Source: Pogostemon cablin (taxonomy: Eukaryota; Streptophyta; Magnoliopsida; Lamiales; Lamiaceae). Taken from it: a stretch of 64,000 nt of DNA. The stretch lies in NCBI GenBank assembly GCA_023678885.1, contig CM042998.1:1429820-1493819 (forward strand). Reading direction: 5' to 3'. Made by a program: the position numbers and the translations under genes. Shown one piece after another: positions 23,220 through 35,630 of the stretch (positions within the stretch are counted from its first letter, which is position 1; every line of letters begins with the position of its first letter). The notes beneath the pieces are model-generated. The model worked only from the letters and a program-made list of their open reading frames with translations. It had not been told where the DNA came from and did not search any database.

Positions 23220-23966
23220 TAATTTTGCTGTGGCAGCCATAGAAATAATGATTATGTGAGGTTAAGAAATTGTAAGCCGAAGCATGAACCTAACCTATCA
23301 CAATCAGGTAATCAACCTTGATCAACTTTCTCCCAATGGGAATCCGCCATGTAGATCATGGGTCGGGATTAAGGATAAGGTACGGTCGGCCGCTTCGCAG
23401 GTTGAGTGGTGTCTTTTCTCAACATCGTGACTTACACGCAATCTCTGGCGCGTGGAGGGCCACAAGCTGGGAGGTGCCGTGCAGTTCAGCTGGACTCGAG
23501 TTTCCTGCACGTGTTTTTCAGTTTCTCTGATCAACGGTCCAGATTTCATATTTCAAGACTTATTATTGAATAGGTCCCTCCTCTAATGTACGATTTGTGA
23601 ATTAGTGTGATAATGACATTTAATTCACTAGTACAATTTTCATGATTTTTATTTTCATTATCGACTTTTGTATTCATTCAATAAATATATATTTATTCAA
23701 AAATAAATTGATTTTCCTTAACCACTAATTAAAATTAATTGATTTTTAACAAAAATTAAATTTACGTTATTAAAAATTTATCGAAAATTACAAATGAATT
23801 TCATAGTTCATAGTTAGCCCATCAATATAACAATGAATTTAAAGTAACAATTATTTTTAATGATAGAATTATTTATACTAATTGATACAAAATTTAATAC
23901 TACTAATGTTTTGAAAGTATAATTTTTTAAGACCGTTGAATTGAGTGCACGTAGAGTGTTTTATCC

Positions 23967-24002
<36 letters not shown>

Positions 24003-26962
24003 TTTTAACATAAAAATGTAAATTCATAAACAACTAAATAGTGAACTCGACTAACCAACAAAACTTCAGTATATTATTTGGTCTTGGTGAATTATAATAA
24101 TAATAAGTAGACTGTTTTTCATAAAATTTGATATAAGAAATACTTAAAAAAGAATACAATCATAAGTAATAGAATGAATTTATTATTTTTATTTTTAACA
24201 ATTCACAACCATAAATGCATGCTTGAGGATTGACAAGCAAATAATTAAAAGATAAATCATGACATGTATGTTTATAAACATAAAAACTTGTATAAACTGG
24301 GTGCACGGTTTGAATGACCCTATTTCAATTTTATAATTCACAACACTGTGATGTAAACTAGTTTACAGAAAGACTAACTCATTTATAAATTACAAATCAA
24401 CTCTATAACCTTGACTTACAATCACATTCTGCGATTTACCTCCTCCACCAAGTAGGGGCCCCTAATGGTGGGGTACACCATTAAGAATTTTTGGAATAGA
24501 TATCTTTTCATTTTTAAAAGTTACAGCATTTCACCACTTCCAAATCACTTCATTTGTATCTAAATTAATCGAGCTAATAAATAAACTCATATGTATATGC
24601 TAATACATTGAAGTAGGAGTTGTTAGTTCCTTTGCAACATAATTAAATTTCTATTTTTGGCATTCAAACGATTCAATAATTCAAATATCAACCGAACATC
24701 ACTAATTCATATGCAACACAATTTGTGAATAAATAAGGTTCCTAAATATAGTATTTCCAATCAACAATAATGTCTCGAAACTTTTGATTATTGGATGAAA
24801 GTACAAGAAAGAAAATGAATGTTGATTGATTCTTAATTCCTTACCCCATATCGAATGGAGTGTGAAACTCCACAATCCTTCCTAAAATGGCAAAGAAAAA
24901 AGAAAAACCCCAAAATTTTTAATTCTTAAAAATAAAAAAAGGCACATATTCCTTAAAGATTGGCATTAACTCACCCAAAAAGGCACACCCCAATTACTTA
25001 ATGTTATCTTGCAAGTATCTTATGTTTTTTTCTTAGCAACAAAAGTATATGACCATGATATGTGGGTTGACAGGGTACCCCCCTCCACCCCACCCCACCC
25101 CACCCCACCCACCCAAGTGGTGGGGTGGGGCTTCCAATATTTTATATTCCTATATTCTGCAAGTGGGTTTATGATTAAAGAGATTTTTGGTTGTATTAAA
25201 TTAAAAAAATAATAATATCCCATAAAAAATCAGGAGTGGAGATAATAAAAAATGGTGGGGAAGTAGATAAGAAATCAGTGTACAGGGTGTACTTGTCGGC
25301 AAGGGTACGAGGTTTTAATGCTTTTGGGTGTCAAAGGCTACGTGGCCGCTTCTTCTCCTTTCGTACATAAAATCTTCTCTCTGTTCAGCTTATCATTTTT
25401 CTCTTATTTCCCAAAATATCCTTCCCCTTTATTTTATTTGCTAATATTAACCGCACGTGTCTTCTATATAATTATCTTTGGGCCTTCGAGAAGTGATTGA
25501 TTCTCATTTGGGCTTGGTAAATAAATGGCCCGTTATCCATAAGCGAGTATTGGCATGATGTTGATTTTATTGAGAAGTTACAGTTTTTTAGTATTCATGG
25601 ATTTTTTTTTAGAACTCTATGTTACATTCTCAAATCGACTTAATATGATCTGAATCAAATGCGTAGACATCTTGAGAGAATACTGGAGAGGGCAAATATC
25701 TTGTGTGAGATCGTCTCACAAAATGATTCTTAAATAAGAAGTGATAATTTTTATTACGAAAGTGATGCTCAATTGGTGAAAAGTGATAACGGTGCTGTGA
25801 ATAATTTCATAAAAAATTTATGGTATAAATAAGAATTGATAATATTTTAAAATAAAAGTGATAATCTTCAATAAAAATAATAACTAATAAAGGTGTAAAA
25901 TGGTCTTACCACGAGACGTCTCCGATTCAAGAGAGGTTCATCACAATGAAAGGGTAGTTCCATATACTTAAACTAGTTTACCTTCGTCTAATGCAGACAT
26001 CATACATGTCACACATGCAACATCCTCGACAATCTAGAAATCATATATACCTAAATATAAAAGAACCTACGTAAAAACCTGTTGGGCCTACTAACTGGGC
26101 TTCCTATGGTTCCACTTGCCAGAGTAGGAAAAGGTCAAGCCCAAAAATCAATCCAACTTCACTCATTAATATGGCTAATTTCTGGGTTGCTTGATTGGGG
26201 TAGTGGGATGAAGTAATCAGTAATGGGAATATATGTATATTAATTTCCATTGTTGATGCTTGATTGTTGTATTGGAAATAAGATTCCTTAATCACTAGAA
26301 GATACCATTGTTGTTGATTCAATAACTATTCTCCACCCTTCATTCCTATTATTATTGATTTTTTAATGATACCATTGTCATTCTGATTGAGAAATTTGTA
26401 TCAAGCGATCCCTGAGTTTTTATCCCTAAAATCTCCCACGAGATTGATTACATTTAGTTATTTTTTCAACATAATTAAACATAAACTCTTTTCGTTCTCC
26501 GGTATTTTTGAACATGTGGACACATGAATTAAGAAAATTTGTTTTTTTAAGTGTATAACTTAAGAATAAGTAAGGTTAAGTTGAGTAATTCAAAAAGAAA
26601 AAGAAAAAAATTAAAAAGCAGATGTCATTTTTGTAATATTAGATATTTTAACTTTTAAGGATCTAAATGTAGCATCACCATTACTGGAGACGTAAATAAA
26701 CAGAAATGAAAAGTGTATAAAAATACTTAGTTGAACAATGCCATAGACACATGTAACAATACTGTTAGAATAACTGACAAGACATGGTTACAATTGAAGA
26801 AATGGACTAGAATACAACAATTGTGTCGACTGTTGTAGTACGTTCAATATTCACCCATGAATAACTGGTGTGTATACAAGCTACAGACTATAGACAGCAA
26901 AAATCAAAAGCACATCTTGAGGAGTTGTAATGCCTATAAACACACGAAGTGAAACATGATAC
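23220..26962. other. Non-coding interval downstream of the PPR gene
   Basis: No gene recognised. Contents: a GC-richer stretch at about 23280-23550 with no clear reading frame; a TAA microsatellite at about 23968-24001; a CACCC tandem array at about 25085-25115; and a diverged repeat at about 25700-25930 bounded by GAGATCGTCTCAC-like and GAGACG-like ends, related to 19980-20170. Confidence 0.55.
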
Positions 26963-27563
26963 TTAAAGAGAGACCAAAGCAGACGGATATAAGTGAAACA
27001 GACAGTGAATTTGCCGCGCATCCTTGCATTCTAATTTCTTGCTGGATTTGTCAAACAAAAGACACTTAAATATCATCTTTCCAAACGAATGGTCTGAGTA
27101 ATCGGTTTTCCTTTTGCCTATTCCCATCACTTTCTCATCATTCAATCCAGTTTAGGACAATTAGAAACTGCAGAGACCATAAGAAACGAAGATCTTACGA
27201 GAAATTATCACGGTACTGAGAGAAGATGCTGATGATGCACCTTTAGGTGACCCACAACTTCTGTTTTTCGTTCATGCGAGGATGTAACATCCAAGAACAA
27301 GAAGCCATCTACCCTGTACATCACTGTGAACAGTGTTGGTTGCTTCTGCTGCAGCAAACGAACATACTCTGGCTTTCCATGAACAAAGAAATATATAAGG
27401 GTCATGCATTCAAAAATACTACTAAATAGATGGATGGCACTAAGTAAGGACTTGCACTTTTTCTCACCATGCATTCAACAGCATGTAAGGGAACTGGTCA
27501 TAGTAATCCCTTGTTTTCATCGTCTACTATGTCGTCAGCAACAACTGGTCGCAAACTATTCCA

Positions 27564-29600
27564 TTACCAATAGTCTCTGCAGGAGCAGGAGCCATGACGA
27601 AAATGATGGAATCTATTTGTGTCTCTTAAGATTATTTCTCTAACGATCAACTTGGATACAAACTTGAAGGCTGCGTGGCAGTCTCCACAGACTCTAATAT
27701 TTTTCTTTATGGTGATAGGGGTTCCAGCAGGGACGTTTAGCAAAGCGAATGCTAGAGCTAGTTTCTCACTATGATATTGTAGCCTTTCTTCTCGTTCTTC
27801 CTGGTCTACAAACCAAAATACATGGCTTGTGTCTGGAACGTAACCAATTTTAGTAATTTCGTCTCTTAGTTTTCCCCACATTTTATGGATGTCCTCTGTT
27901 TGTGGGTGACTATCGTCATTTGCCACAAACACATGGACAGCATTCCCAATCTCCACCCAACTACATGCAGGTTCCTTCTTAATCCCACTATCACTCATCA
28001 TCTTTCTTACTCTTGCAGCATCATTCAATCTACCAGCAGAGGCGTAGATATTAGAGAGTATCATGTGTGGACCAGAATCATGGGGGTCGAGTTCAAAAAC
28101 ACGCTCAGCGGCATAAGCACCTAATTCCATGTTCTTATGCATCCTACAAGCTCCAAGCAAGGCTTTCCAAACAGCTGCTGTAGGTACGATGGGCATTGCC
28201 CTTATGAACCTCTCTGCGCGGTCAAGTTTTCCAGCTCGACCAAGTAGATCAACAACTGCCACGTAATGTGTAATGTCTGCCTCCAACTTATATTTCCTCA
28301 TCAGCTGAAAGTAATATAGCCCTTTGTCCAAAAACCCGGCATGGCTGCAAGCATTGAGAACACACAGGAAAGTGATCTCATTTGGCTGAAATCCCACAGA
28401 ACGCATTTCTTCAAAGAGGTCAATGGCTTCTTGGCCATGTCCATGGTGTGCGTAAGCAGTAAGCATTGAGTTCCATGAAACGATATCCTTCTTCACCAAT
28501 CCATTAAAAACCTTCTTTGCATCCTTAATGTTCCCTGCCTTACCATACATATCAAGAAGAGTGTTACCAACAAAAGCAACGACCGGCTCTCCCAGCTTCA
28601 TCATATCCGCATGCACCCATTTGCCCTGCTCCAAAGCTCCAGTACTCGCACATGCCGCGAAAATGCTGGAGTATGTGAAATGAGTCGGTCGAAAACCTCC
28701 CCGTTTCATCTCCGAAAACAGCTTCATGGCATTGTGCCCCTCTTCTTTCCTCGCATATCCTGCGATCAAAGCATTCCAAGAAACTTCGTTCTTACCCTTC
28801 AACCCATCAAATATGACCTTCGCTTCTGTCATCCTATTACACCTCGTGTACATATCCAATAATGCACTCCCAACATACACATTCTCCACGTATCCACACT
28901 TCACGCAAGCCCCATGTATCCCCCTACCCATTGCGTCACTCTGCATACCCCCAGCGGACTTGAGAGCACTCCCAAAAGTAAACTCATTCGGCTGTAATCC
29001 CATCGCCACCATATCCAAGTACAATCTCAACGCCTCCTTGAACTCATTGCTTTGCGAATACCCAGTAATCAAAATAGTATAAGAAACCATATCCCTCTCA
29101 GTCATTTCATCGAACACCTTGCGTGCCAGTTCCATATCGCCGCATTTGGCATACATATTGACAATGGTGTTTTGAATAGCGACGTAACGCTGAAATCTTG
29201 AGGCAAGAAAATGCGTATGAACCATCTGCCCCTCTTTCAGCTTACCCAAAAAGGTACACTTTTTGAAGAGTTGCACATACAATCTAGCGTCAGACTCCAT
29301 AGCACTGCGATCAATAAGGTCGAGAACAAGGAGATTGCCATTGTAGGCCCTCTTCAGAAGGTCTTTGTCATGAAGTACGCCGGAATTTAGGTTAAAATCT
29401 TTGTTCACTTCTTCGCATTGAATTGAGAGTAATGTGGAGAGTGAATTGCGAGGGGATAATGAAAAGAGTGATTTCCAAATCGAAGAAGGTGATATCGTAC
29501 ATCGATGGAAGATTGTAAGGCGAGTACCTGGTTTCATGTATGGGTTAAGAATTAATAAGCTTTGTATTTCTGATTGCAGAATTGAGGAAAGGTAAGTCAT
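27564..29600 (-). CDS. PPR protein of the PLS class, DYW subgroup; At3g24000-like
   Basis: A 678-residue single-exon PPR-DYW protein. Such proteins bind specific organellar RNAs through their repeats, and the DYW domain is the cytidine deaminase used in C-to-U editing. The N-terminus (about 1-60) is basic and Ser/Leu-rich with few acids, fitting a mitochondrial presequence. From about residue 105 onward there are roughly ten P, L and S repeats (FDEMTERDMVSY, VSWNALIAGYARK, MYGKAGNIKDA). The E/E+ region starts at about 455. The DYW domain keeps the zinc-site pattern H610-x-E612...C638-x2-C641 and ends exactly in DYW. As I recall it, Arabidopsis At3g24000 is alignable throughout. The lack of introns and the intact frame argue for a working gene. 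It is the only clearly non-transposon, non-NLR gene here. Confidence 0.95.
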   Translation of the reverse strand: MTYLSSILQSEIQSLLILNPYMKPGTRLTIFHRCTISPSSIWKSLFSLSPRNSLSTLLSIQCEEVNKDFNLNSGVLHDKDLLKRAYNGNLLVLDLIDRSAMESDARLYVQLFKKCTFLGKLKEGQMVHTHFLASRFQRYVAIQNTIVNMYAKCGDMELARKVFDEMTERDMVSYTILITGYSQSNEFKEALRLYLDMVAMGLQPNEFTFGSALKSAGGMQSDAMGRGIHGACVKCGYVENVYVGSALLDMYTRCNRMTEAKVIFDGLKGKNEVSWNALIAGYARKEEGHNAMKLFSEMKRGGFRPTHFTYSSIFAACASTGALEQGKWVHADMMKLGEPVVAFVGNTLLDMYGKAGNIKDAKKVFNGLVKKDIVSWNSMLTAYAHHGHGQEAIDLFEEMRSVGFQPNEITFLCVLNACSHAGFLDKGLYYFQLMRKYKLEADITHYVAVVDLLGRAGKLDRAERFIRAMPIVPTAAVWKALLGACRMHKNMELGAYAAERVFELDPHDSGPHMILSNIYASAGRLNDAARVRKMMSDSGIKKEPACSWVEIGNAVHVFVANDDSHPQTEDIHKMWGKLRDEITKIGYVPDTSHVFWFVDQEEREERLQYHSEKLALAFALLNVPAGTPITIKKNIRVCGDCHAAFKFVSKLIVREIILRDTNRFHHFRHGSCSCRDYW

Positions 29601-30055
29601 ATAATGTTTTAAAAAATTCTTTACGATTGGAATAGTTAATTAGTTTGAAGTCCAAGCTTTCTTACCTTCGCAATTGCACGAATAGTTCATAATAATTTAT
29701 TTAGTATTGTATAATTTTTAATAATTGTATTGACTTTTTATTTTTTCTTTTCTTTATTAAAAATAAAATGTATGGGTGTATTTTCTTCAAATTTTTATAA
29801 TAAAAGAAAATTACCATTAAGAAAATCTGATTTGATTGTGACAGTTTTTAATTTTTCATTATACTTTGAAGTCATTGATTTGAAAAATATAAATCAGACT
29901 GACTTTCAAGAATTCTCGACAGTCAACCCTCCCATTCAAGCCCTTTTTCTCCAAATTTGTCATCACAAGAGTCTATCCTTTAACTATTTTGACAGCAATC
30001 AACTACATTTGATTAAAAAAAAAATGCATCTGTAATCTGAAACTGAATCTCACAT
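29601..30055. other. Divergent intergenic region between the PPR gene and NLR pseudogene 1
   Basis: About 450 bp of AT-rich DNA. It should contain the PPR promoter (minus strand) and the remnant promoter of the NLR (plus strand). No certain TATA box or motif was assigned; the short frame at 29730-30035 has no family features. Confidence 0.5.
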
Positions 30056-32014
30056 GGCTTATGCTGCTCTTGTTTCGCTTGAACAAACCTTAATCATCAC
30101 AAACACCACATATTAAGAAAACTATATGGATACATCAAAGTATGTCCCAATTTCTTCCAAGTCATTAGGACAATATTGATCATCTGTAAACACCTTTTGC
30201 TTGAGCAAATCCAGCTTCGATTCTCATCCATGAACTTCATCTCATGAAGCATAAGCAGCTACATCAGATAGCCTAGTGGTTAACATGATTCTGCTTCCAT
30301 TCTTGTCATCTGGAAATATACTCCTCACATCATCCCAAACTTCTGTGCACCAAATGTCATCCATTACAACCAGATACCTCCTGCACTTTAACCTTTTGTA
30401 CACAATTTCTGCAATCCTAGATTCATTCTTCTCTACTAACAAATTCATTGAAACTAAAAGGTTTGAAAGAAATTCTTTTGCACAATAATCTTGGGATACT
30501 TGCACAAACACACGAATATCAAAATACTCAATTATTAATGAATCATCATACGCTTTTCGAGCAAGAGTAGTCTAGATTCATTCTTGCACAAACACACGAA
30601 TATCAAACTGGTTGCAGGAATACTATCCACGGTTGCTAAGACTCGAGCTTCATGGGAGGAAACTGCAAAAGATGTAAATTCAGTTGTTGAGGGGCAATTA
30701 GAGAAGGTACTACTTTTGAGTTAAAGGGTCCTACCTCATCGTCTGAGGCAATGTTTTCTATTCATGGCTGGCTTTCCAGAAGATCATAATATCTATGTCT
30801 CAAGGCTCATCAAGTTATGGGTAGCCGAAGGCTTTTTGAGACATCAAAATGGAGACAAAAGCTTGGAAGAGGAAGCAGAGGAGTATGTGGAGGATCTAGT
30901 GAAGAGAAGTCTTGTTTTGGTCACGAGTAGGAAGAGTAATGGCAAAATCAAGAATTGCGGCCTTCATGATCTGGTACGAGAGATGTGCATAAGGAAAGCT
31001 GAGGAAGAGAAGTTTCTTGTAACGAGTAGGCATGTTCTTCCAAATGGGAGATCCAAAGTCCAACCGTCCGGACAATTTTATGCTTGGAAACCTTCCTAGA
31101 TGAATCTTCACTAGACTCTGTAGTAAATCCCTCCCCAAGTATTTGAGTTGTTTCATTTAAGGTACCTTGCTTTAGCGTTTAGGGGTGAGATTCCTGCAGC
31201 CATATCAAACCTTAATCTTTCATCCAAGGTTACGAGGTCGCATTGCAGATGCAGCATTTTGTTCGCATTTGCCCGTGGAAATTTGGAGGATGCATCAACT
31301 AAGGCATCTTGCGCTCCCTACTGGCTGGGCTCTTTGTTACGGATTACTCAACCCTGCATATGGAACAACTCTTCCTTTGGAAAACTTGCAAACACTTTCA
31401 GGCTTGCCAAGTCCTATATGTAGCCAAAGGAAGAGTTGAAAATAACTGCAGTTGATAGTTTTAGTTGGCAAGGGAAATATCCTGCTTTTCCAGTAGTTGG
31501 TGGGCGGATCCCCTGGAAAGATATGAGCATCGTTGGCTCGTTGCCTCACCTCGAAGTTCTTAAGTTATGCGAGCATGCTTGTGATGGCGATACATGGGAA
31601 ACGACTGACGGAGAATTCCCAATGCTCAAATTTCTGCTAATTGAGGGCTCGAATCTCACATATTGTACATCTGAAAGCCTCCATTTCCCTAGACTCAAAT
31701 GCCTGGTGCTTCATCTTTGTTGGAATTTAAGAAAGATTCCAGATAGTATTGGGGACATACCAACTCTTGAACTGATTGAGGTGACTACACAGCACAAATC
31801 TCTGCTGGATTAAGTGAAACAAATACAAGAGCTATGGAAATGATGCCCTTCAAATTCATTGCTTCCATCTTGACCAGGTTTCCTTTTCGATCTCACTGAA
31901 AAGAACATAATGTAAACAACCTTTGGCAAAACATATTTGCTGTATTAATTTCTGTTTGCTTATTTGCAGACGCAGGAACAACTCAGACGAAGATTACATG
32001 CTGTTGAAAAGTAG
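30056..32014 (+). pseudogene. NLR pseudogene 1 (R1-like), with an internal inversion
   Basis: The remnant begins with the family start MAYAALVSLEQT at 30056. The rest of the coiled coil and most of the P-loop are missing. The NB-ARC middle part is inverted (30150-30571). The plus-strand sequence resumes at about 30608 with the VAGILSTVAKTRASWEE segment, then the MAGFPEDHNIYVSRLIKLW (RNBS-D) block from 30764, an LHD motif near 30964, and leucine-rich repeats to about 31813. There are stop codons at 30721, 31097 and 31811, and frameshifts among the LRRs. A spliced end is still visible: donor CCAG/GTTTCC at 31878 and acceptor TTTGCAG at 31969, with a short second exon that ends at 32014 and is not hydrophobic. 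It cannot make a functional receptor. Confidence 0.93.
30150..30571 (-). pseudogene. Inverted NB-ARC fragment inside NLR pseudogene 1
   Basis: On the minus strand this encodes TTLARKAYDDS (end of the P-loop), the VQVSQDY segment, the kinase-2 motif YLVVMDDIW, RNBS-B NGSRIMLTTRL and then HEMKFMDEN up to about EEIG. That is the middle of an NB-ARC domain, in the reverse orientation to the surrounding NLR. It fills exactly the gap between the coiled-coil start and the AGILSTVAKTRASW segment on the plus strand, so it is an internal inversion and not a separate gene. Confidence 0.9.
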
Positions 32015-33838
32015 GCGTGGGTTGAATGGTCTGGAAGGACTCGCTGATTTATAACTCTCGCTGATTTTATTCCGTGAGACGAAACCAAATGTATCATAAA
32101 TTTGGCTTTGGTATAACTGGATTTTCTTGTGAAATGGAGGTCACTTACTCTCTCTGTTAGTCCAGTGTTTTTTTTTTTTTTTTTGGTTGTCGTAATATAT
32201 ATATGAATTGGGTTTAGATAGTTTCCATGTTATGCAACATTTCTGTACTAAGCCTTGAAAAAACTTGAGTAGACATATTGCTGCCTACTTAAGAACAAAA
32301 AATGCAGTAACAGGTGGAGCTCCACAGTTTTGTGGATCCAGATTCTGGACTCATGGACCTGAATCCGTGCATCCAGGAGCCCTTTCCTATATAAAAATAA
32401 ATTTTAAATTCTAAAAAAACACCATTTTCGTTTACTGTACCACATTGTTTTGCTATTTTTTTAATTAATTTTGTTGACTTTAGGATATTGTAATATTTAT
32501 AGATAATAAACAAAAAAAATATAAAATAATGGTATACTTGTGAGAAAAGAATGATAAATTTGAAATTATAGTAAATTTGAAGTTTTTTTTGAATAAAGTG
32601 ATGTTTTTTTGGTATGAAGGGTAGTGTGGTGGAGGAATAAGAAAAGTATTGAGAGAATGAAAAGTATCAAATCCAAATGTATGTGCATTTAGATAAAGTT
32701 TGTCCAAATAAAAAGGTTCTACTCGACGAGAAACCACAAATGTAAAATAACACATATCCATTTAGATTGATTCACGGTACACCTTACATATATATTTTAT
32801 TTTTGTGAATCAATGACTCATTACATAAAACACACACTAAATTATACTTTCAAATCCAAGCCACAAACAACAAAATATATGTGCATTTGATTAACTTTCA
32901 CACTAGTTAACCAAATCCATATCATTACCAAAACAAACCTTTATTCTGACTTTAAGTCACTAAAATGCCAACAACAAACACCATCGGGCATAATTAGTGT
33001 ACATAGCAAGATATCACACGCGAGGTTCATTGTTGTTACTTGTTATTCGCATCGCAACACGGCCACGGCTGCCCTGGTAATCTCCTGACAGGCTTGTCCA
33101 AAGAGTCAACAAGGAGTGCGTTCCCTGATCATCCTCAACGAATTGAGTCGGGGTTAGAAACCGATGTTATATGCATTGCTGATCAAGATAGCAAAATAGG
33201 ACCAACACCATAACAAGTACAAACACTATTGACAATATACTACTTCTAGCTATAGTTGCTATTCGATTTTTTTTTTTTTTTGAGATAATGCAAGATGGAG
33301 GATGATTGACAACTTAATTGGGTGTTGGAGATAGCATAAAATTCATGCACTTTATATAGATTGTAGCAAGTTTGTATCTTTGTATAAAATTAATTTATGT
33401 TTGTAATAATAAGATAAATAAGAGGCATCTTCTAGACGGTTAAAATTTGTCTCGTGTTTAAGATAATTTGTTGCATGTAGGGGCGGATTCAGAAATTGAT
33501 GACGGGGTGGGCTAGTTAAAAAGTAACTCCTTCAAATATTAAAATTTAAGTTGGACTCAACGAGTATATATTTGGGTATGACCAAACATTCATTTTTATT
33601 ACTAATTCTGTCCCTTCTAAAAGTATTTGTATTGTCATTTTTAGTCCGTCTTATTATAAAATATTCATTTCATTTTTTAAATACATGATAACCACACACA
33701 CCACTGATAATTCTACAACTAAAATATGAAGCTTACATAATACAATTATACATTAAAAAAATAATACTCTTGACGAACATATTGTGCAAAATGTGAACGA
33801 ACATATTTAGAGGGGCAGAGTGAGTATAATCGAATTAA

Positions 33839-33915
<77 letters not shown>

Positions 33916-34845
33916 GAAAAGCTAGATTTATTATCAGTTTTTTTAAGTGTGCTTAATAATTTTTTGGACTAGGCTTAACTAAAAACGGAAAATACTACCT
34001 ACATAGGAGTACATTATAATGGGTTCTTGACGGGCAGCTAAGCCAGGTGCTGCCCTAACATAGGAGTACATTATAATGGGTTCTTGACGGGCAGCTGAGC
34101 CCGGTGGTGCCCTAACATAAATCCGACTATGATTAAATGCTTATATTCTTCTTCTAAATCTTTTATTGCAAAAATAAAAAATAAAAAATTATAATAATAA
34201 ATCATATTCCTCTCTATAGATTTTAATTATAATTTCATAAGCAAATGCAAATTGTTTTTGAAGTATTCAGCGTAATTAAATTATCAAATAAACTGAATTC
34301 ATTTTGGAAGTTTCGCTTCTATAATTTTTATTTGTTCGATTCTTATTTTATCAATTTCATCGTTAATCGAACAACTTTGCAATGAATTTGTCAATGTCAA
34401 ACTGGTTTTTTTTTTTTTTAGTTCTAGTATAAGATTTTTTTTTCTCCAATATTGCTATTAAAAAAAAAATCTAAATCTTCATTTGACTGTTAATTACTAG
34501 TGATCCCAAATTGGTCCCATAGATTTTATCATTTTAATACCCCCCATTTAAAATAGAAAAAAAAAACTTAATTTAAAAAAATTATAAGAATAGTATTGAA
34601 TTAAGTGTAAATTTGTGTTGAAATTAATAAAATTTAATGAAGTTTTTAAATTAATAATATTATATTTTATGTGTGTGTGTTTAAATACACTAGGTTTAAA
34701 ATGGAAAAAAAAAAGAAAAAAGAAAAAAAATTTAAGAAAAATTGTAGTATGATATTAGGAGAAATATATAAATGTTTATACATATAATAATAGTAAAAAA
34801 ATAGATTATTATTAAGAGGTACGCTTATGTATAGCCTAATTATTA
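32015..34845. other. Non-coding interval with repeat remnants
   Basis: No gene assigned. About 32397-32745 is a diverged relative of the MITE at 34846-35127. About 33020-33190 is GC-richer and has a partial open reading on the minus strand with no family I recognise. 33841-33911 is an (AT)n run. 34001-34114 is a tandem duplication. Confidence 0.6.
34001..34114. repeat. Tandem duplication of a 57-bp unit
   Basis: Two copies, 34001-34057 and 34058-34114, both starting ACATAGGAGTACATTATAAT. They differ at a few positions (AGCTAAGCCAGGTGCTG versus AGCTGAGCCCGGTGGTG). Confidence 0.9.
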
Positions 34846-35127
34846 CTCTTTCTGTCCCGAAAAACTTTTCACCTTTACTGTTCCACGTTGTTTAAGAAAA
34901 GTTGCACTTTTTGATCAACTTTATTGACTTTGGAGGGTATTGTAGTATTTTTAGATAATAAAAAAGTATAAAGTAATGATATGTGTGTGAAAAAGGAGTG
35001 TCAAATTTGAAATTAAAGTAACTTTTGAGGTTGTTGGATAAAGTGGTGTTTCCTTTTTTTGGGGGTGAAAGGTTTTGTGGGACAAACAAATGAGGAAAGT
35101 AAGAAAAGTATTATGGGACGGAGGGAG
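34846..35127. mobile_element. Stowaway-like MITE, 282 bp
   Basis: Ends CTCTTTCTGTCCCG and CGGGAC-family inverse GGGACGGAGGGAG, flanked by TA on both sides. It is related to the degraded copy at about 32397-32745. Confidence 0.75.
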
Positions 35128-35224
35128 TAATAAATACATTGATATAATATAATTACTGATGAATACATAATGTCATTTTGCTTTTTTCAGCTTTGCCCTT
35201 ATTTACAACGATTAATATTTCAAC

Positions 35225-35590
35225 GTTTGCACTTAACACTAGTTTCATTGAACTCTAATGTGCAATATATCAGATAAAAACAATGAGTGAAATATTTAGG
35301 GATAATTATAACAACTATTTTTTCAATTTAATCGCGTATAGTGAGAGATTTAACGATAATTATAACAACCATTTTCTCAATTTAATCGAGTATTTTCTGT
35401 TTCTATCTCAAGGATGCACACTAATGTAATTCGTAGGGTTCTTCAATTTAATCGTGTATTTTTTATTTCTCTTTCAAGAATGCACACACTAATATACTTA
35501 ACAATAGTTTCATTAAACCTTAATGTGCACTAAATCAGATAAAAATAATAGTTGAGAGATTTAATGATAATTATAACAATCTTAATCAGC
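35225..35590. repeat. Partly duplicated AT-rich block before the MULE transposase
   Basis: A segment with ACTAGTTTCATTGAACTC...CAGATAAAAACAAT...ATAATTATAACAAC at about 35238-35320 recurs in diverged form at about 35495-35580. CAATTTAATCG(A/C/T)GTAT occurs three times between them. Confidence 0.6.
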
Positions 35591-35630
35591 TCGACAGTTC
35601 AATAAAACCACAGCATTGTGTCCTGCTGGA

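Noticed and set aside
23318..23549. Overlapping frames of 70-75 residues on both strands near 23.4 kb
   Set aside because: They are in a GC-richer stretch, which favours open frames; no domain, start context or conservation can be argued.
30242..30511. An independent minus-strand NLR gene
   Set aside because: It contains only the NB-ARC middle and fills the gap in the surrounding plus-strand NLR remnant, so an inversion explains it better.
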